64,000 nucleotides of DNA, from assembly GCA_020073705.1 (NCBI GenBank), contig JAIQES010000007.1, positions 29,804-93,803 of the forward strand, given 5' to 3'. Each line of letters opens with the position of its first letter. The stretch's first letter is position 1. The notes under the pieces were generated by a model that saw only the letters and a list, made by a program, of their open reading frames with translations, was not told where the DNA came from and searched no databases. Shown piece after piece: positions 36,150-45,113 of this stretch. The translations under genes and the position numbers were made by a program. Source of the stretch: Terriglobia bacterium (GTDB lineage: Bacteria > Acidobacteriota > Terriglobia > Acidiferrales > UBA7541).

Positions 36150-37349
36150 ATGAACAAACTTTCAATTCGTGACTTGGAACTCGGCGGCAAGCGCGTATTC
36201 ATTCGCGTGGATTTCAACGTTCCGCTGGACGGGGGGCGTGTCACCGACGATACGCGCATAAGGGAAACGCTGCCGACGCTCGAATTCGCGCGGGCGCGCG
36301 GCGCCCGGCTTGTGCTGGCGTCACATTTGGGACGGCCGAAGGGCAAGCCCGACCCGAAATACAGCCTGCGGCCGGTGGCGGCAAAGCTGGCGGAGCTGTT
36401 GAGCGCGCCGGTGGAGTTTGCAACGGATTGCGTTGGCGCGGACGCGGAGGCGAAGAGCCGCGCGCTCGCAAATGGCGGCGTGTTGTTGCTCGAGAACGTG
36501 CGCTACCACCCCGAGGAAGAGGCCAATGACGAGGGTTTCTCCCGTCAGCTCGCGGCGCTCTGCGACGGGCTGTTTGTGTGCGATGCGTTCGGCTCGGCGC
36601 ACCGCGCGCACGCCTCGGTCGTGGGAATTACGCGCTTCGTGAAACAGGCTGCGGCCGGACTGCTGATGGAACGCGAACTGGCGTATCTGGGCAAAGCATT
36701 GTCGAACCCGGAGCGGCCTTTTGTAGCTGTGCTGGGTGGGGCAAAGGTTTCGGACAAGATTGAAGTGGTCGAGAACCTGATGAAAGTCGCCGACGCCATG
36801 CTGATTGGCGGCGGGATGGCGTATACGTTTCTGAAGTCGCAGGGTCTGCCGATCGGGAAGTCGCTGGTGGAAGCCGACAAACTGGACCTTGCGCGAAAGC
36901 TGCTGGAAGAGGTGAAACAGCGCAACTTTCGCCTGTTGCTGCCGAGCGATCATGTGCTGGGCGCGGAGTTCAAGGCGGACACGAAGACGCAAACGACCAG
37001 CGTCAGCGCTACGCCCGACGGATGGATGGGGCTCGACATCGGACCGGATACCATCACGAAATTCGGCGCGGAACTGACGCGCGCAAAGACGATTGTGTGG
37101 AACGGCCCAATGGGTGTATTCGAGATGCCGGCGTTTGCGAAGGGTACGCTCGAAATTGCCCGAGCGGTGGCCGCGGCGACGGCAAAGGGCGCAACTTCGA
37201 TCGTCGGCGGCGGGGACTCGGTCGCCGCGATCCATGCGGCTGGGCTTGCCGATAAGATTTCGCACATTTCGACCGGTGGCGGCGCATCACTTGAATTCCT
37301 GGGCGGGCGCAAGCTGCCGGGTGTGGAAGCGCTGACGAATAAGACTTGA
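36150..37349 (+). CDS. pgk: Phosphoglycerate kinase
   Basis: 399 residues; makes ATP from 1,3-bisphosphoglycerate. N-terminal [14 protein letters not shown], then ASHLGRPKG, the hinge region [18 protein letters not shown], and the nucleotide-binding [10 protein letters not shown] close to the C-terminus. Full length. It follows gap by 235 bases and precedes tpiA by 97, on the same strand. Confidence 0.97.
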   Translation: MNKLSIRDLELGGKRVFIRVDFNVPLDGGRVTDDTRIRETLPTLEFARARGARLVLASHLGRPKGKPDPKYSLRPVAAKLAELLSAPVEFATDCVGADAEAKSRALANGGVLLLENVRYHPEEEANDEGFSRQLAALCDGLFVCDAFGSAHRAHASVVGITRFVKQAAAGLLMERELAYLGKALSNPERPFVAVLGGAKVSDKIEVVENLMKVADAMLIGGGMAYTFLKSQGLPIGKSLVEADKLDLARKLLEEVKQRNFRLLLPSDHVLGAEFKADTKTQTTSVSATPDGWMGLDIGPDTITKFGAELTRAKTIVWNGPMGVFEMPAFAKGTLEIARAVAAATAKGATSIVGGGDSVAAIHAAGLADKISHISTGGGASLEFLGGRKLPGVEALTNKT

Positions 37350-37446
37350 CCGCATCAAAGGGGAAGATTGAATACAGAGCGCCCGGAGGAAACAAGGGAT
37401 AGGAAAGATAGTAATCGAAGAGCCCTATAGTGTTGAAAGAGGCGCA

Positions 37447-38196
37447 ATGCGACGACCGGTGATTGCTGGAAACTGGAAGATGTACAAGACGCAGGCGGAG
37501 ACGCGGGCGTATTTTGCGGCGCTCGCGCCGCTGGTGGCGGGCTCGACGCACTGCGACATCGTTGTTGCGCCGCCGTTCACTGCGCTGGCTGCGGCGGTGG
37601 AGGCTGCGAAAGGAACCTCGATATCGATCGCGGCGCAGAATATGCATTGGGAAACCGAGGGCGCATTCACCGGCGAGATTTCTGCAGGGATGTTGCTTGA
37701 GGCCGGATGCCGCGCCGTGATCATTGCTCATTCGGAGCGGCGCCAATTTTTTGGCGAGACCGACGAGCGCGCCAACAAGAAGGTCAAAGCGGCTCTGGCG
37801 GCCGGACTGACGCCGCTGTTATGTGTCGGCGAAAGCCTTGCGGAGCGCGAGGGTAAGAAGACCGAAGAAGTGCTCGAGCGTCAATTCCGCGGCGGCGTGG
37901 CTGCGTTGACGAGTGCGGAGTTCTCGCGTATCATTCTTGCCTACGAGCCGGTTTGGGCTATCGGGACGGGCCGCACGGCTACTCCTGAAATGGCTGCCGA
38001 GGCGCATCAGTTCCTGAGGCAACTGGCGGCAGCGGCGTTTACGCCGGAACGGGCCGATATGTTGCGCATCCTCTACGGCGGCAGCGTCAAACCCGACAAC
38101 ATCAAGGGGTTGATGGCACAGGTCGAAATTGACGGGGCGCTGGTGGGCGGCGCGAGCCTGAAGGCCGAGGCGTTTGCCTCCATCGTAAATTTTTGA
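37447..38196 (+). CDS. tpiA: Triosephosphate isomerase
   Basis: 249-residue TIM barrel that interconverts dihydroxyacetone-P and glyceraldehyde-3-P. Catalytic Lys in AGNWKMYKT, His in IAHSERR, Glu in AYEPVWAIGTG, and the phosphate loop LYGGSVKPDN near the end. All catalytic residues intact. Sixteen bases after its stop comes secG, a common arrangement. Confidence 0.97.
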   Translation: MRRPVIAGNWKMYKTQAETRAYFAALAPLVAGSTHCDIVVAPPFTALAAAVEAAKGTSISIAAQNMHWETEGAFTGEISAGMLLEAGCRAVIIAHSERRQFFGETDERANKKVKAALAAGLTPLLCVGESLAEREGKKTEEVLERQFRGGVAALTSAEFSRIILAYEPVWAIGTGRTATPEMAAEAHQFLRQLAAAAFTPERADMLRILYGGSVKPDNIKGLMAQVEIDGALVGGASLKAEAFASIVNF

Positions 38197-38211
38197 AGGG
38201 CAGGAAGAGCA

Positions 38212-38628
38212 ATGCCGAGAGAAGTAAAATGGGCAATTTCGTTGTTGGTTGGCTTGGGTCTGCTGGTGCTGGGCTGGAGGTTTTATTTTGTGCTCATCAC
38301 GCTGCACATCTTGATTTGCGGCCTGTTGATCATGGTGGTCTTGCTGCAAAGCGGTGAGGCCGCGGACCTCGCGGGAGCATTTGGCGGGGCGGGCAGCCAG
38401 ACAGCATTCGGTCCGCGAGGTGCCGCAACGTTTTTTTCGAAGGCCACGACCTGGTGCGCGATCATGTTCATGCTGACGTCGATGGCGTTGACGATGCACC
38501 AGAACACGACGGCTGGATCTTCGGGTAGATCCGTGTTGCAGCAGTTTTCAAAGACGGCGAAGCCGACTGCTCCTGCGGCTCTGCCTCCGGCGACGCCTGC
38601 GCCGGCCACACCGGCGCCGTCGAAGTAG
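38212..38628 (+). CDS. secG: Preprotein translocase subunit SecG
   Basis: 138 residues. Two membrane helices (about residues 7-24 and 27-46 form the first hairpin region; another at about 80-98) around the conserved loop LLQSGEAADLAGAFGGAGSQ, a hallmark of SecG. Low-complexity Ala/Pro/Thr tail. Accessory component of the SecYEG channel. It follows tpiA by 15 bases and is directly upstream of tRNA-Leu. Confidence 0.93.
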   Translation: MPREVKWAISLLVGLGLLVLGWRFYFVLITLHILICGLLIMVVLLQSGEAADLAGAFGGAGSQTAFGPRGAATFFSKATTWCAIMFMLTSMALTMHQNTTAGSSGRSVLQQFSKTAKPTAPAALPPATPAPATPAPSK

Positions 38629-38701
38629 CGCAAACGGCACGAGCTTCAGAGGGCATGCTGGGTTCTTAAGATCGCGATCAGAATTTTTCTCACCTTGATG
38701 T

Positions 38702-38783
38702 GCGGAAGTGGCGGAACTGGCAGACGCACCATCTTGAGGGGGTGGCGCCGTAAGGCGTGGGGGTTCGAATCCCCCCTTCCGCA
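38702..38783 (+). tRNA. tRNA-Leu (GAG)
   Basis: Type-II tRNA with acceptor arms GCGGAAG/CTTCCGC, anticodon stem CCATC/GGTGG with loop TTGAGGG (anticodon GAG), variable arm CGCC-GTAA-GGCG, and T-loop GGTTCGAATCC. CCA is not encoded. Reads CUC/CUU. Co-transcribed with secG and closed by the terminator 8 bases downstream. Confidence 0.95.
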
Positions 38784-38791
38784 GACCCATT

Positions 38792-38832
38792 AAGAGAAAC
38801 CCCGCAGAAATGCGGGGTTTCTCTTTGTTTTC
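38792..38832 (+). terminator. Strong rho-independent terminator after tRNA-Leu
   Basis: 15-bp perfect stem (AAGAGAAACCCCGCA 38792-38806 with 38811-38825), GAAA tetraloop, then TTTGTTTTC. Ends the gap-pgk-tpiA-secG-tRNA unit and, being symmetric with an A-rich 5' flank, may also act on transcripts from the right. Confidence 0.96.
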
Positions 38833-38966
38833 AGCCTCTTGGAGAATGAGGTAATTGAACAACAGAGGACAAGAGAGCAAACGGAGAAAATTCTCTGAAT
38901 GGGCGACGTCTCTCTGGTGCGCCTGTCCCGGCCTGAGTCAAATTGTTGGCGCCACGACAGATGCGA

Positions 38967-39518
38967 TTACTGTGCCGCGGAGACGCGTTTCCACAACAGG
39001 TGCGCGGACGCGTCGCCAAACGAAGTGGCTAGATTTGTGTACTGCAATTCATCACCGTTGATGACGAAAGATCGCTGCTGATCGGCGCCGTTCCAATTTG
39101 GAAAGGAGCCGCTTATGATGTGAAGACTGAGGGTTCCGGGAGCGGTGACTGTGTAGGTGCCGAAATAGGCGATGTATCCTCGAATCACGGCTTGGCTCTC
39201 TTCGGGAGTGGCCTTCGTCCGGTTGGGGGATGCGAACTTTGGCAAGTCGCCACGCATGACCTGCGAGGTAAAATGGCCGCTTGCGTCGAATACCAGCATA
39301 CCGACCGGGTGAGGGCCGAAGATTTCGGCCTTCTTCTCATTCTGCGCCGAGACAAGCATCCAAGTTCCAATGAGCTGGTCTTTCGTAGCTCCCTCCTTCT
39401 GCTGGCCGCTTGTGGGACGCGTAGCGAGCGCAAGTCCCAAAAGAAAAATCGTCGTGATTGCAAGCGCACCGCCAACGCGCCGCCGGATCCGGATCTTCCT
39501 TGCCTTCTCTTTTGTCAT
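38967..39518 (-). CDS. Lipocalin-like domain protein, membrane-anchored or secreted
   Basis: 183 residues from ATG 39518 (AAGG 7 bases upstream); the frame is open 46 codons further but without SD. The N-terminus has an arginine-rich stretch followed by a hydrophobic helix (about residues 14-31), a signal or anchor. The domain (LIGTWMLVSAQ, then VGMLVFDASGHFTSQVMR, FGTYTVTAPGTLSLHI, and W-x-R near the end) fits the bacterial lipocalin-like family, which has a G-x-W start and Y-x-G-T-Y strand. Ligand unknown. Confidence 0.85.
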   Translation of the reverse strand: MTKEKARKIRIRRRVGGALAITTIFLLGLALATRPTSGQQKEGATKDQLIGTWMLVSAQNEKKAEIFGPHPVGMLVFDASGHFTSQVMRGDLPKFASPNRTKATPEESQAVIRGYIAYFGTYTVTAPGTLSLHIISGSFPNWNGADQQRSFVINGDELQYTNLATSFGDASAHLLWKRVSAAQ

Positions 39519-39791
39519 CGTAACCTTCTGAAGCGCAACGGGCAGCATTGGGCGAAGGTAAGGCAGGCACAAAAGGCAAAAGGGTAGGACCGAGTATTGA
39601 TGAATCAGCAATCCGCCTCCGCATGTAAACGCCGGAGCGAAACTAGACCGCGTCACGCCGTGAGAGCAGTTGATTAGCGCTAATTTCCAAATCCTGGAAA
39701 TGGCAATGCCGTGACAAACCTACTGATTCGGAAGCTATTTCTAACAGCGGCCTAAGGTCTTGTCCTTCCTATCGCAGAGCGAAAGGCCTTG

Positions 39792-40451
39792 TCATTTCGC
39801 CGCAGGTTTTGCTGCTAGCTCCCACCGGGGTAGCCAATAGCCGTCCTTACCCGGCTTTTCTTGTGGAGGGTCAGGATAGAATCCATGACGATTCGGCATC
39901 TGGACCTCCAACAGACTGTTCTTGTCCATTACATCGGTCTCTTTAATGATGCCGTTCTTGTAAAGGATAAAGGCGACCGCAGCATAGACATTGTCTGGGG
40001 TGAGATTCTTCTCTAGGGGGAATGGCGGCATGGCGCGGTTGATGAAGTCCCAAATCGTCGTCGCATACGGCATATAGCTCCCTACGGTTTTAATACCAGT
40101 AGGGGAGTTGATTGTGCCCACGCCTCCTACCAAACGCGAGTATGTAAAGCCGAACGACGTGGGCACGATCACGCCGCCCTGTCCGTCTTTTCCATGACAA
40201 AAAGAACACTGAGCGGCAAACAGCGCCGCGCCTTCCTTGGCGGATCCGCTTCCGGGAGGGAGTTCCTTTCCGTCGGAACCTACCACAGCATCCCAGGGGC
40301 GCATTTCTGCTTCCGTCGCCGGCCTCCCCACCTTATAGGTAGGGAGCTGCGCCATGGCTGTGCCGCACGCCAACAGGGCCATCACCGGCAGTAAAAAATA
40401 AGACTTAGACCGGGAAATACGGATTCGGCAATAAGGTGTTGTACAGCGCAT
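39792..40451 (-). CDS. Cytochrome c subunit (SorB-like) of sulfite dehydrogenase
   Basis: About 219 residues; start ATG 40451 is preferred (GGGAG 8 bases before), with 40466 possible. Signal peptide (hydrophobic FLLPVMALLACGTAMAQ) then a class-I cytochrome c domain with a single CSFCH heme motif (about residue 83) and a distal Met candidate in AMPPFPL. The gene's start lies inside the end of the molybdo-enzyme gene (about 47-62 bases overlap), so expression is coupled. It would pass electrons from the molybdenum subunit to the respiratory chain in the periplasm. Confidence 0.9.
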   Translation of the reverse strand: MRCTTPYCRIRISRSKSYFLLPVMALLACGTAMAQLPTYKVGRPATEAEMRPWDAVVGSDGKELPPGSGSAKEGAALFAAQCSFCHGKDGQGGVIVPTSFGFTYSRLVGGVGTINSPTGIKTVGSYMPYATTIWDFINRAMPPFPLEKNLTPDNVYAAVAFILYKNGIIKETDVMDKNSLLEVQMPNRHGFYPDPPQEKPGKDGYWLPRWELAAKPAAK

Positions 40452-41814
40452 CGTGGATGCTCCCATCTGGCTTCACTCTCCATGGCAGAATCTGAGGATT
40501 GAGAAATTCTTGGGCTATTGATGAGTTTGCCCACCAGTGCTCAATTTCACTGGCCGGTATGTGGGGTTCGACTTGATCGCCCCAGAATCTGGCTAGCTCC
40601 ATCATCGTCGGTTGAACGGCGCCGGATTCATCCGTGCAGCGAGACATAATCACTGTCTCTGTCCCGTCCCAATTCCAGCCCAGGCGAAAGCGCGTCCAGG
40701 CCTTGGTCATTACGGGCTGCTGAAGGTTGGCGTCCTTCCAAGTCCGCCCATTGTCGGTGCTTACTTCCACTCGGGCGATCTTGCCTCTGCCGCACCAAGC
40801 AATGCCGGAAATCTCATACAAGCCGGGCCCCGGCAGCTTATGCGGGTCCGATGGGAAGGTGATTAAGGACTTCGGTCCCTGTTGAGTTTCGTACCAGCTC
40901 GCCTGGCCGTTCGGTTTCGGATTGGTGTAGCCGCTGATTTCCGACTGGATATAGTAAGGTTTGTCCACCAGCTTAATGCTCTTCAGGTACTTCACGTTGT
41001 TGACCCCTTGGGAACCGGGAACGAGCATCCTGAGTGGATAACCCTGTTCGCGCCGCAGCGCCTCGCCATTTTGACCGTACGCCACGAACACGTCGTCCAT
41101 AGCCTTTGCGAGCGGCATGCTCTTCGCATGGCGAGAAAGATCGTTCCCTTCCGAAACCAGCCAGCTCGCCCCCTTTTGCACACCGACTTCCTTGAGCAGC
41201 AAGGAGAGGGGAACTCCCGTCCATTCACTGCATGAGGTTCTTCCATGCATTGCTTGGATTAAAGTCATGTCGTCCTTCCTGCCGGCCTTCAGGTTTTGCA
41301 AATAGGCCCTGTAATGCATCATGCCGCTGTTTCCCGTGCACTCCAACCAGTGAACGCGGGATACAGAAGGCAGGCGCTTTATTTCCTCCATGGTGAAGAC
41401 CGTGGGACGGTCCACCATGCCGTAAATCATGAGAGTGTGCTCCCGGGGGTTAATGTTGGGGAGATGTTGATCGCGGAGCACCAAGAAATGGAAAGAGGAT
41501 GGTGTGATGACTCCTATCGTATCCTGAAGCGGAGTCAGATTTCGCGTCCCCGTGGGGCCATTTACACTGTGTGAGCGTACAGAGGTCTCGTACTTAGAAC
41601 GCCCGCCGTATAACAGATCCTGGATGGTGGGTTCGTCAGGTGTAACACCCAGATTGGTGGGGAGGGGCGCGGCACCGTTTCCACCGTTGATCAAAGCGGG
41701 TGTAACGCTCGCGAGCGCTTTGCCATTCGCGAACGGTATCGAGCCCACGGCCAAGCCGGCCAGAGCTGCACTCCCCTTCAAAAAACCTCTACGATCAGAC
41801 ATCTTGGAATTCAT
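40405..41814 (-). CDS. Molybdopterin sulfite dehydrogenase (SorA/SoxC-like)
   Basis: 469 residues. ATG 41814 with AGGAGG 8 bases upstream. Tat signal MSDRRGFLKGSAALAGLAVG: the Mo-cofactor enzyme is exported folded. Sulfite-oxidase fold: LRDQHLPNINPREHTLMIYG, LECTGNSGMM, and the Mo-ligand Cys in SCSEWTGVP (about residue 196), then GWNWDGTE in the dimerisation domain. Catalyses sulfite + H2O to sulfate + 2e-, or acts as sulfane dehydrogenase (SoxC). The adjacent cytochrome c gene supports a SorAB or SoxCD-type pair. No other sox genes seen. Confidence 0.92.
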   Translation of the reverse strand: MNSKMSDRRGFLKGSAALAGLAVGSIPFANGKALASVTPALINGGNGAAPLPTNLGVTPDEPTIQDLLYGGRSKYETSVRSHSVNGPTGTRNLTPLQDTIGVITPSSFHFLVLRDQHLPNINPREHTLMIYGMVDRPTVFTMEEIKRLPSVSRVHWLECTGNSGMMHYRAYLQNLKAGRKDDMTLIQAMHGRTSCSEWTGVPLSLLLKEVGVQKGASWLVSEGNDLSRHAKSMPLAKAMDDVFVAYGQNGEALRREQGYPLRMLVPGSQGVNNVKYLKSIKLVDKPYYIQSEISGYTNPKPNGQASWYETQQGPKSLITFPSDPHKLPGPGLYEISGIAWCGRGKIARVEVSTDNGRTWKDANLQQPVMTKAWTRFRLGWNWDGTETVIMSRCTDESGAVQPTMMELARFWGDQVEPHIPASEIEHWWANSSIAQEFLNPQILPWRVKPDGSIHDALYNTLLPNPYFPV

Positions 41815-41900
41815 GGTGGGAACCTCCTAAGCTGATGCTTCTTGCGAACGGTCTATAGCGCGAGAATCGATTGATGTCAAGTTGTAAATTCCTTGATGTC

Positions 41901-41945
41901 ATTAGCACATGATATGTCCGGTTGGATTAACACATGAAATGTCCG
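41901..41945. repeat. Two tandem 20-bp repeats, possible insertion-sequence end
   Basis: Units begin ATTAGCACATGATATGTCC (41901) and ATTAACACATGAAATGTCC (41926), separated by five bases. Multiple short terminal repeats of this kind occur at ends of some IS families; no transposase is adjacent. Confidence 0.5.
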
Positions 41946-42079
41946 TAGCGGCCTTCGCTGAGAAACTGCATCACCTTTTTGCCGAATCGTGCCATTTGCG
42001 CCCACCGAGATTTCGTTTCGGGGTTCTGCTCCAGCCCTCGAATCTCGTTCCCGTCGAACGTGAAATCCACCTGCCGCAA
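41927..42079 (-). pseudogene. Small conserved-type ORF apparently cut by the repeat
   Basis: 50 codons (TTG 42079 or GTG 42070). It reads VDFTFDGNEIRGLEQNPE then TKSRWAQMARFGKKVMQFL, ending abruptly in GHFMC where the tandem repeat begins. I recall short acidobacterial proteins with this Q-N-P-E-T-x-S-R-W-A pattern that continue after the ...VMQF segment with a beta strand; here that continuation is replaced by repeat sequence. Family recollection is unverified. Confidence 0.45.
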
Positions 42080-42305
42080 TCGACGGATTCAGTCAATCAT
42101 GCAGCAACGCGATTTCCCGGTAGCCTTTGATGCGTCATAACTTCTTCTCTGTTTCCAGTAGTCCTGCGGCTGGCTTGCTTGGCGGATCAATTGGCGCGCT
42201 GTCTCTCCCGGGCGCCCGCCATCGGGCGGCGGGACATCTGGTCGGAGTTCACGGCTCGGCTGGTTCGGAATTGTGTGGACCGGCTGGGAGTGATGACGAT
42301 TGGGA

Positions 42306-42770
42306 CTATTTTAAATCCACTCCAGAAAGGTTTCGAGCCGCATCTGAGTTTTTAGTAGGGACATGTTCCTCGACTTCTACAAGTGTTCCGAGGACGTCGC
42401 GGGGATTGAGAAAGAAAATGGGCCTGCCGTGATGACCCGGGCGGGGTTCTCCGGCGCCCAAAATACGTAAGCCCTCACGGGCCGCCTCCGCGGCAGCGGA
42501 GTAGGCGTTGTCCACGGTGAAGGCGATGTGATGCAGGCCGCCAGCCGGATTCCGCTCCAGGAACTTAGCGATTGGCGAATCCGCACGCGTGGGCGCCATC
42601 AGCTCGATGGCCGCAGCGCCCAGGTTTACATAAACCATGCGAAGGCCCTGTTCAGGCACGTCAATCGGGGCGCTCACTCTGCAGCCGAAGCGCTGCGCGA
42701 ACAACGTCGAGGCCGTTTCCAAATCGGGCACAACGATTCCGACATGGGAGAGAGCGTCAATCGCGATCAT
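42306..42770 (-). CDS. mce: Methylmalonyl-CoA epimerase (glyoxalase fold)
   Basis: 154 residues. ATG 42770 has GGAG 7 bases upstream and overlaps the stop of a small ORF (ATGA). VOC fold with two repeats: metal His in LSHVGIVVPDLE, MVYVNLGAAAIELMAP, then GGLHHIAFTVDN and the last Glu in GTLVEVEE. It interconverts (R)- and (S)-methylmalonyl-CoA in propionyl-CoA metabolism. Last gene of the enoyl-CoA hydratase-CaiB-ORF-mce run; the mutase itself is not in the window. Confidence 0.92.
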   Translation of the reverse strand: MIAIDALSHVGIVVPDLETASTLFAQRFGCRVSAPIDVPEQGLRMVYVNLGAAAIELMAPTRADSPIAKFLERNPAGGLHHIAFTVDNAYSAAAEAAREGLRILGAGEPRPGHHGRPIFFLNPRDVLGTLVEVEEHVPTKNSDAARNLSGVDLK

Positions 42771-42910
42771 GAGCTTGCTCCGCGGATTGAGCGCCAAAAG
42801 CCAACACGCCCGTGCGGCGGGTCCTCCTGGTAAAGGTCTGGCCAGCGGTCTTCAAAGCTCAATGATCCCTCGCCAATCATCTTGGGCGCATCCGCAACAG
42901 TATACTCCAC
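42767..42910 (-). CDS. Tiny ORF (47 aa) coupled to mce
   Basis: GTG 42910 with a near-consensus SD (GGAGGTGA, 4-7 bases spacing). The product begins MEYTVADAPKMIGEG and contains FEDRWPDLYQEDPPHGRVG, ending FWRSIRGASS; its TGA overlaps the mce ATG. It is too short to have been picked up as a normal gene, but the SD, the coupling and the protein-like composition argue for translation. Alternatively it is the end of a decayed gene, since the frame closes only 16 codons upstream. Family unknown to me. Confidence 0.5.
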   Translation of the reverse strand: MEYTVADAPKMIGEGSLSFEDRWPDLYQEDPPHGRVGFWRSIRGASS

Positions 42911-43026
42911 GACTTCACCTCCACCATTGCCGCTGTCCCAAGAGTTGGTCTCCTATGGCCGTCAGAGCGCACCCACTGGGCGACGGAACACGCCGTGCGG
43001 GTTCCGTCCCGTCGAGGCGTCCGCTT

Positions 43027-44238
43027 TCACACGATTCCGGCGGCGCGCAGGTTCCGAATGTCGTCAGGCCCAAGTCCGGCTAACTCTGCGAGTACTGCAT
43101 CGGTATCCTCGCCGAGAGTGGGCGGCGGACGGCGCACTGCCGTGGGCGTGCCGGAGAAGATCATGGGGATACCGAGAGAGCGAAAGATGCCCGCGGTGGC
43201 GTGTTCGACCTCGATCACCATCCCGGTGGCTGCGGTTTGAGGAGCGGCGAGCGCCTCGTTCACGGTATTGATGCGGGAGCACGGCACCTCCGCCGCCAGC
43301 AAAATCTCGATCCATTCATCGGCGGTCCGGGAGGCCAGCGTCGTCTCAATGATGCCGTCGAGGACGGCGCGGTTTTCCACGCGATCCCGATTGCGCGCGA
43401 AGCGAGCGTCCGCGACCCATTCTGAATGGCCGACGGCGGCCGCGAATCGAGCGAATTGGAGGTCGTTACCGACCGCGAGGGCCATGTCGTCGGCGAGGCA
43501 CCGATAGGTTCGGTAAGGCACGATGTTTGGATGTCCGTTCCCGTAGCGCCCCGCCGGATTGCCCGAAATCAGAACGTTCGATGCGACGTTGGCCAGAAGC
43601 GCAAGACTCGTCGTATAAAGCGAGACCTCGACACGCTGGCCGGGCGATCCATGGTTCCGAGCATTGAGCGCCCCAAGGATCGCGATGGTAGCGTAAAGTC
43701 CTGTGCACAGATCGACGATCGCGACGCCCAGCTTCATCGGATCGCCGTTCTGCTCGCCGGTAATGCTCATCAGCCCGCTTTCGGCCTGCAGCAGGAAGTC
43801 GTAGCCCGGCAGCGTGGCCTTCGGACCACTGGAGCCGTAGCCTGAAATCGTGCAATGAACGACGTGCGGCGCTTCCTTCTCCATGAAGTTGTGCCCGCAG
43901 CCCCAAGCATCCAACGTCCCCGATTTGAAATTCTCGATGACGACATCGGACTTCCTAATCAGCGCGCGCAGGATCTCCTGCCCGCGCGGGTCTTTAAGGT
44001 TTAGCGTCGCCCCCCGCTTGTTGCGGTTCACGCTTAGAAAGTACGCCGATTCCGCCCCCTGGAACGGTGGCCCCCAGGCGCGGGTGTCATCGCCCCGGCC
44101 CGGTTGTTCCACTTTCACGACCTCCGCTCCCATATCGCCAAGAATCATGGTGCAAAACGGGCCGGCGAGAACGCGCGTCAGGTCAAGAACGCGCAGTCCC
44201 GCTAAAGCGCCTTGAGCGGATGTGAACGGAGCGACCAT
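43027..44238 (-). CDS. CaiB/BaiF family (class III) CoA-transferase
   Basis: 403 residues. N-terminal LRVLDLTRVLAGPFCTMILGDMGAEVVKVE, RNKRGATLNLKDPRG, then the catalytic Asp in GVAIVDLCTGLYA (D176), and a C-terminal PPPTLGEDTDAVL. Enzymes of this fold move CoA between carboxylic acids (succinyl-, formyl-, or acyl-CoA donors). Start ATG 44238 overlaps the enoyl-CoA hydratase stop (TGATG), so they are coupled. The context suggests activation of an organic acid followed by beta-oxidation-type steps. Confidence 0.93.
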   Translation of the reverse strand: MVAPFTSAQGALAGLRVLDLTRVLAGPFCTMILGDMGAEVVKVEQPGRGDDTRAWGPPFQGAESAYFLSVNRNKRGATLNLKDPRGQEILRALIRKSDVVIENFKSGTLDAWGCGHNFMEKEAPHVVHCTISGYGSSGPKATLPGYDFLLQAESGLMSITGEQNGDPMKLGVAIVDLCTGLYATIAILGALNARNHGSPGQRVEVSLYTTSLALLANVASNVLISGNPAGRYGNGHPNIVPYRTYRCLADDMALAVGNDLQFARFAAAVGHSEWVADARFARNRDRVENRAVLDGIIETTLASRTADEWIEILLAAEVPCSRINTVNEALAAPQTAATGMVIEVEHATAGIFRSLGIPMIFSGTPTAVRRPPPTLGEDTDAVLAELAGLGPDDIRNLRAAGIV

Positions 44239-45113
44239 CACTTGATCGGTCCTTTGTTCTCGTCGGCGGCAATGTCGGCGAGATAATCATCGACGAGCTT
44301 CTTATTACGCATGCGGAATTTCTGGAAGTCCGGTTTCCGTTTCTCGAGGAAAGCCTGCATGCCCTCGAGAGATTCCTCGCTACCCCAGATGTTGGCGAGC
44401 AGTTCCATTCCATGCTGCCATGAGGCGTAGAGTTCGTCGGATTCATGATTGAGCGATTTTTTGGTCGCGCGCAAGGTCTGAGCGGAAAAGGACTTCATGC
44501 GCTCGCACCATTCCTCAGTTGCCTTGCGCAGCTCCGCTTTTGGAACCGCTTTGTTGATGAGGCCAAGCCGCTCGGCCTCGTCCGCCTTGAACGTTCGGCA
44601 CAGAAAGATCATTTCACGGGCGAGGCGCTCACCAAGGATCCGAGGCAGATACTGAGTGGCGCCGACGGTAGGGCATGCGCCGACGCTAGCGCCGGTCTGG
44701 CCGAAGACAGCATCATCGGAAGCGATGACCAGGTCGCACCACAGCGCCAGTTCGTGGCCGCCACCCATGCAATAGCCATGGACCATGGCGATGACTGGGA
44801 TCGGCAGCCCACGGATCGTCATGGCGAGACCCAGCATACGGTCGTTCCAATGCAGTGCGTTGGCGCGATTCAAGCGCCGCATGGCGTGGAAGTCGCCTCC
44901 CGCCGAGAAGGCCTTGTCGCCGGCCCCGGTCACGACCGCGCAGGCAATCGAGGGGTCGTTGCGGGTCGAACTCAGCGCGTGGATCAATTCGTCCAGTGTC
45001 TGCTCCCGAAAGGCGTTCATGACCTCGGGGCGATTGATCGTCACCCACGCCACACCGTTCTTCACCTCGAACAATATTTCCTTGTAACCAGCCGACTGAG
45101 TCACTTTATTCAA
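44238..45113 (-). CDS. Enoyl-CoA hydratase/isomerase family protein
   Basis: 291-residue crotonase-fold enzyme. The start is TTG 45113 with AGGAGG five bases upstream. Oxyanion-hole segments AGGDFHAM and GYCMGGGHELALWCDLVIAS, then DAVFGQTGASVGACPTVGATQYLPRILG, in which the G-Q-T-G pattern resembles MenB and related ring-acting hydratases more than fatty-acid enoyl-CoA hydratase. C-terminal helix KKLVDDYL. First gene of the minus-strand acyl-CoA cluster. Substrate (aliphatic or alicyclic/aromatic-derived CoA ester) cannot be decided. Confidence 0.92.
   Translation of the reverse strand: MNKVTQSAGYKEILFEVKNGVAWVTINRPEVMNAFREQTLDELIHALSSTRNDPSIACAVVTGAGDKAFSAGGDFHAMRRLNRANALHWNDRMLGLAMTIRGLPIPVIAMVHGYCMGGGHELALWCDLVIASDDAVFGQTGASVGACPTVGATQYLPRILGERLAREMIFLCRTFKADEAERLGLINKAVPKAELRKATEEWCERMKSFSAQTLRATKKSLNHESDELYASWQHGMELLANIWGSEESLEGMQAFLEKRKPDFQKFRMRNKKLVDDYLADIAADENKGPIK

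Larger units (their letters stand above)
41815..42305. other. Intergenic region with tandem repeats and a truncated small ORF
   Basis: 491 bases. Bases 41901-41920 and 41926-41945 are near-identical direct repeats (17 of 20 matches, 25-base period). A small minus-strand coding remnant runs into them. The 42100-42300 part shows nothing definite. Confidence 0.55.
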
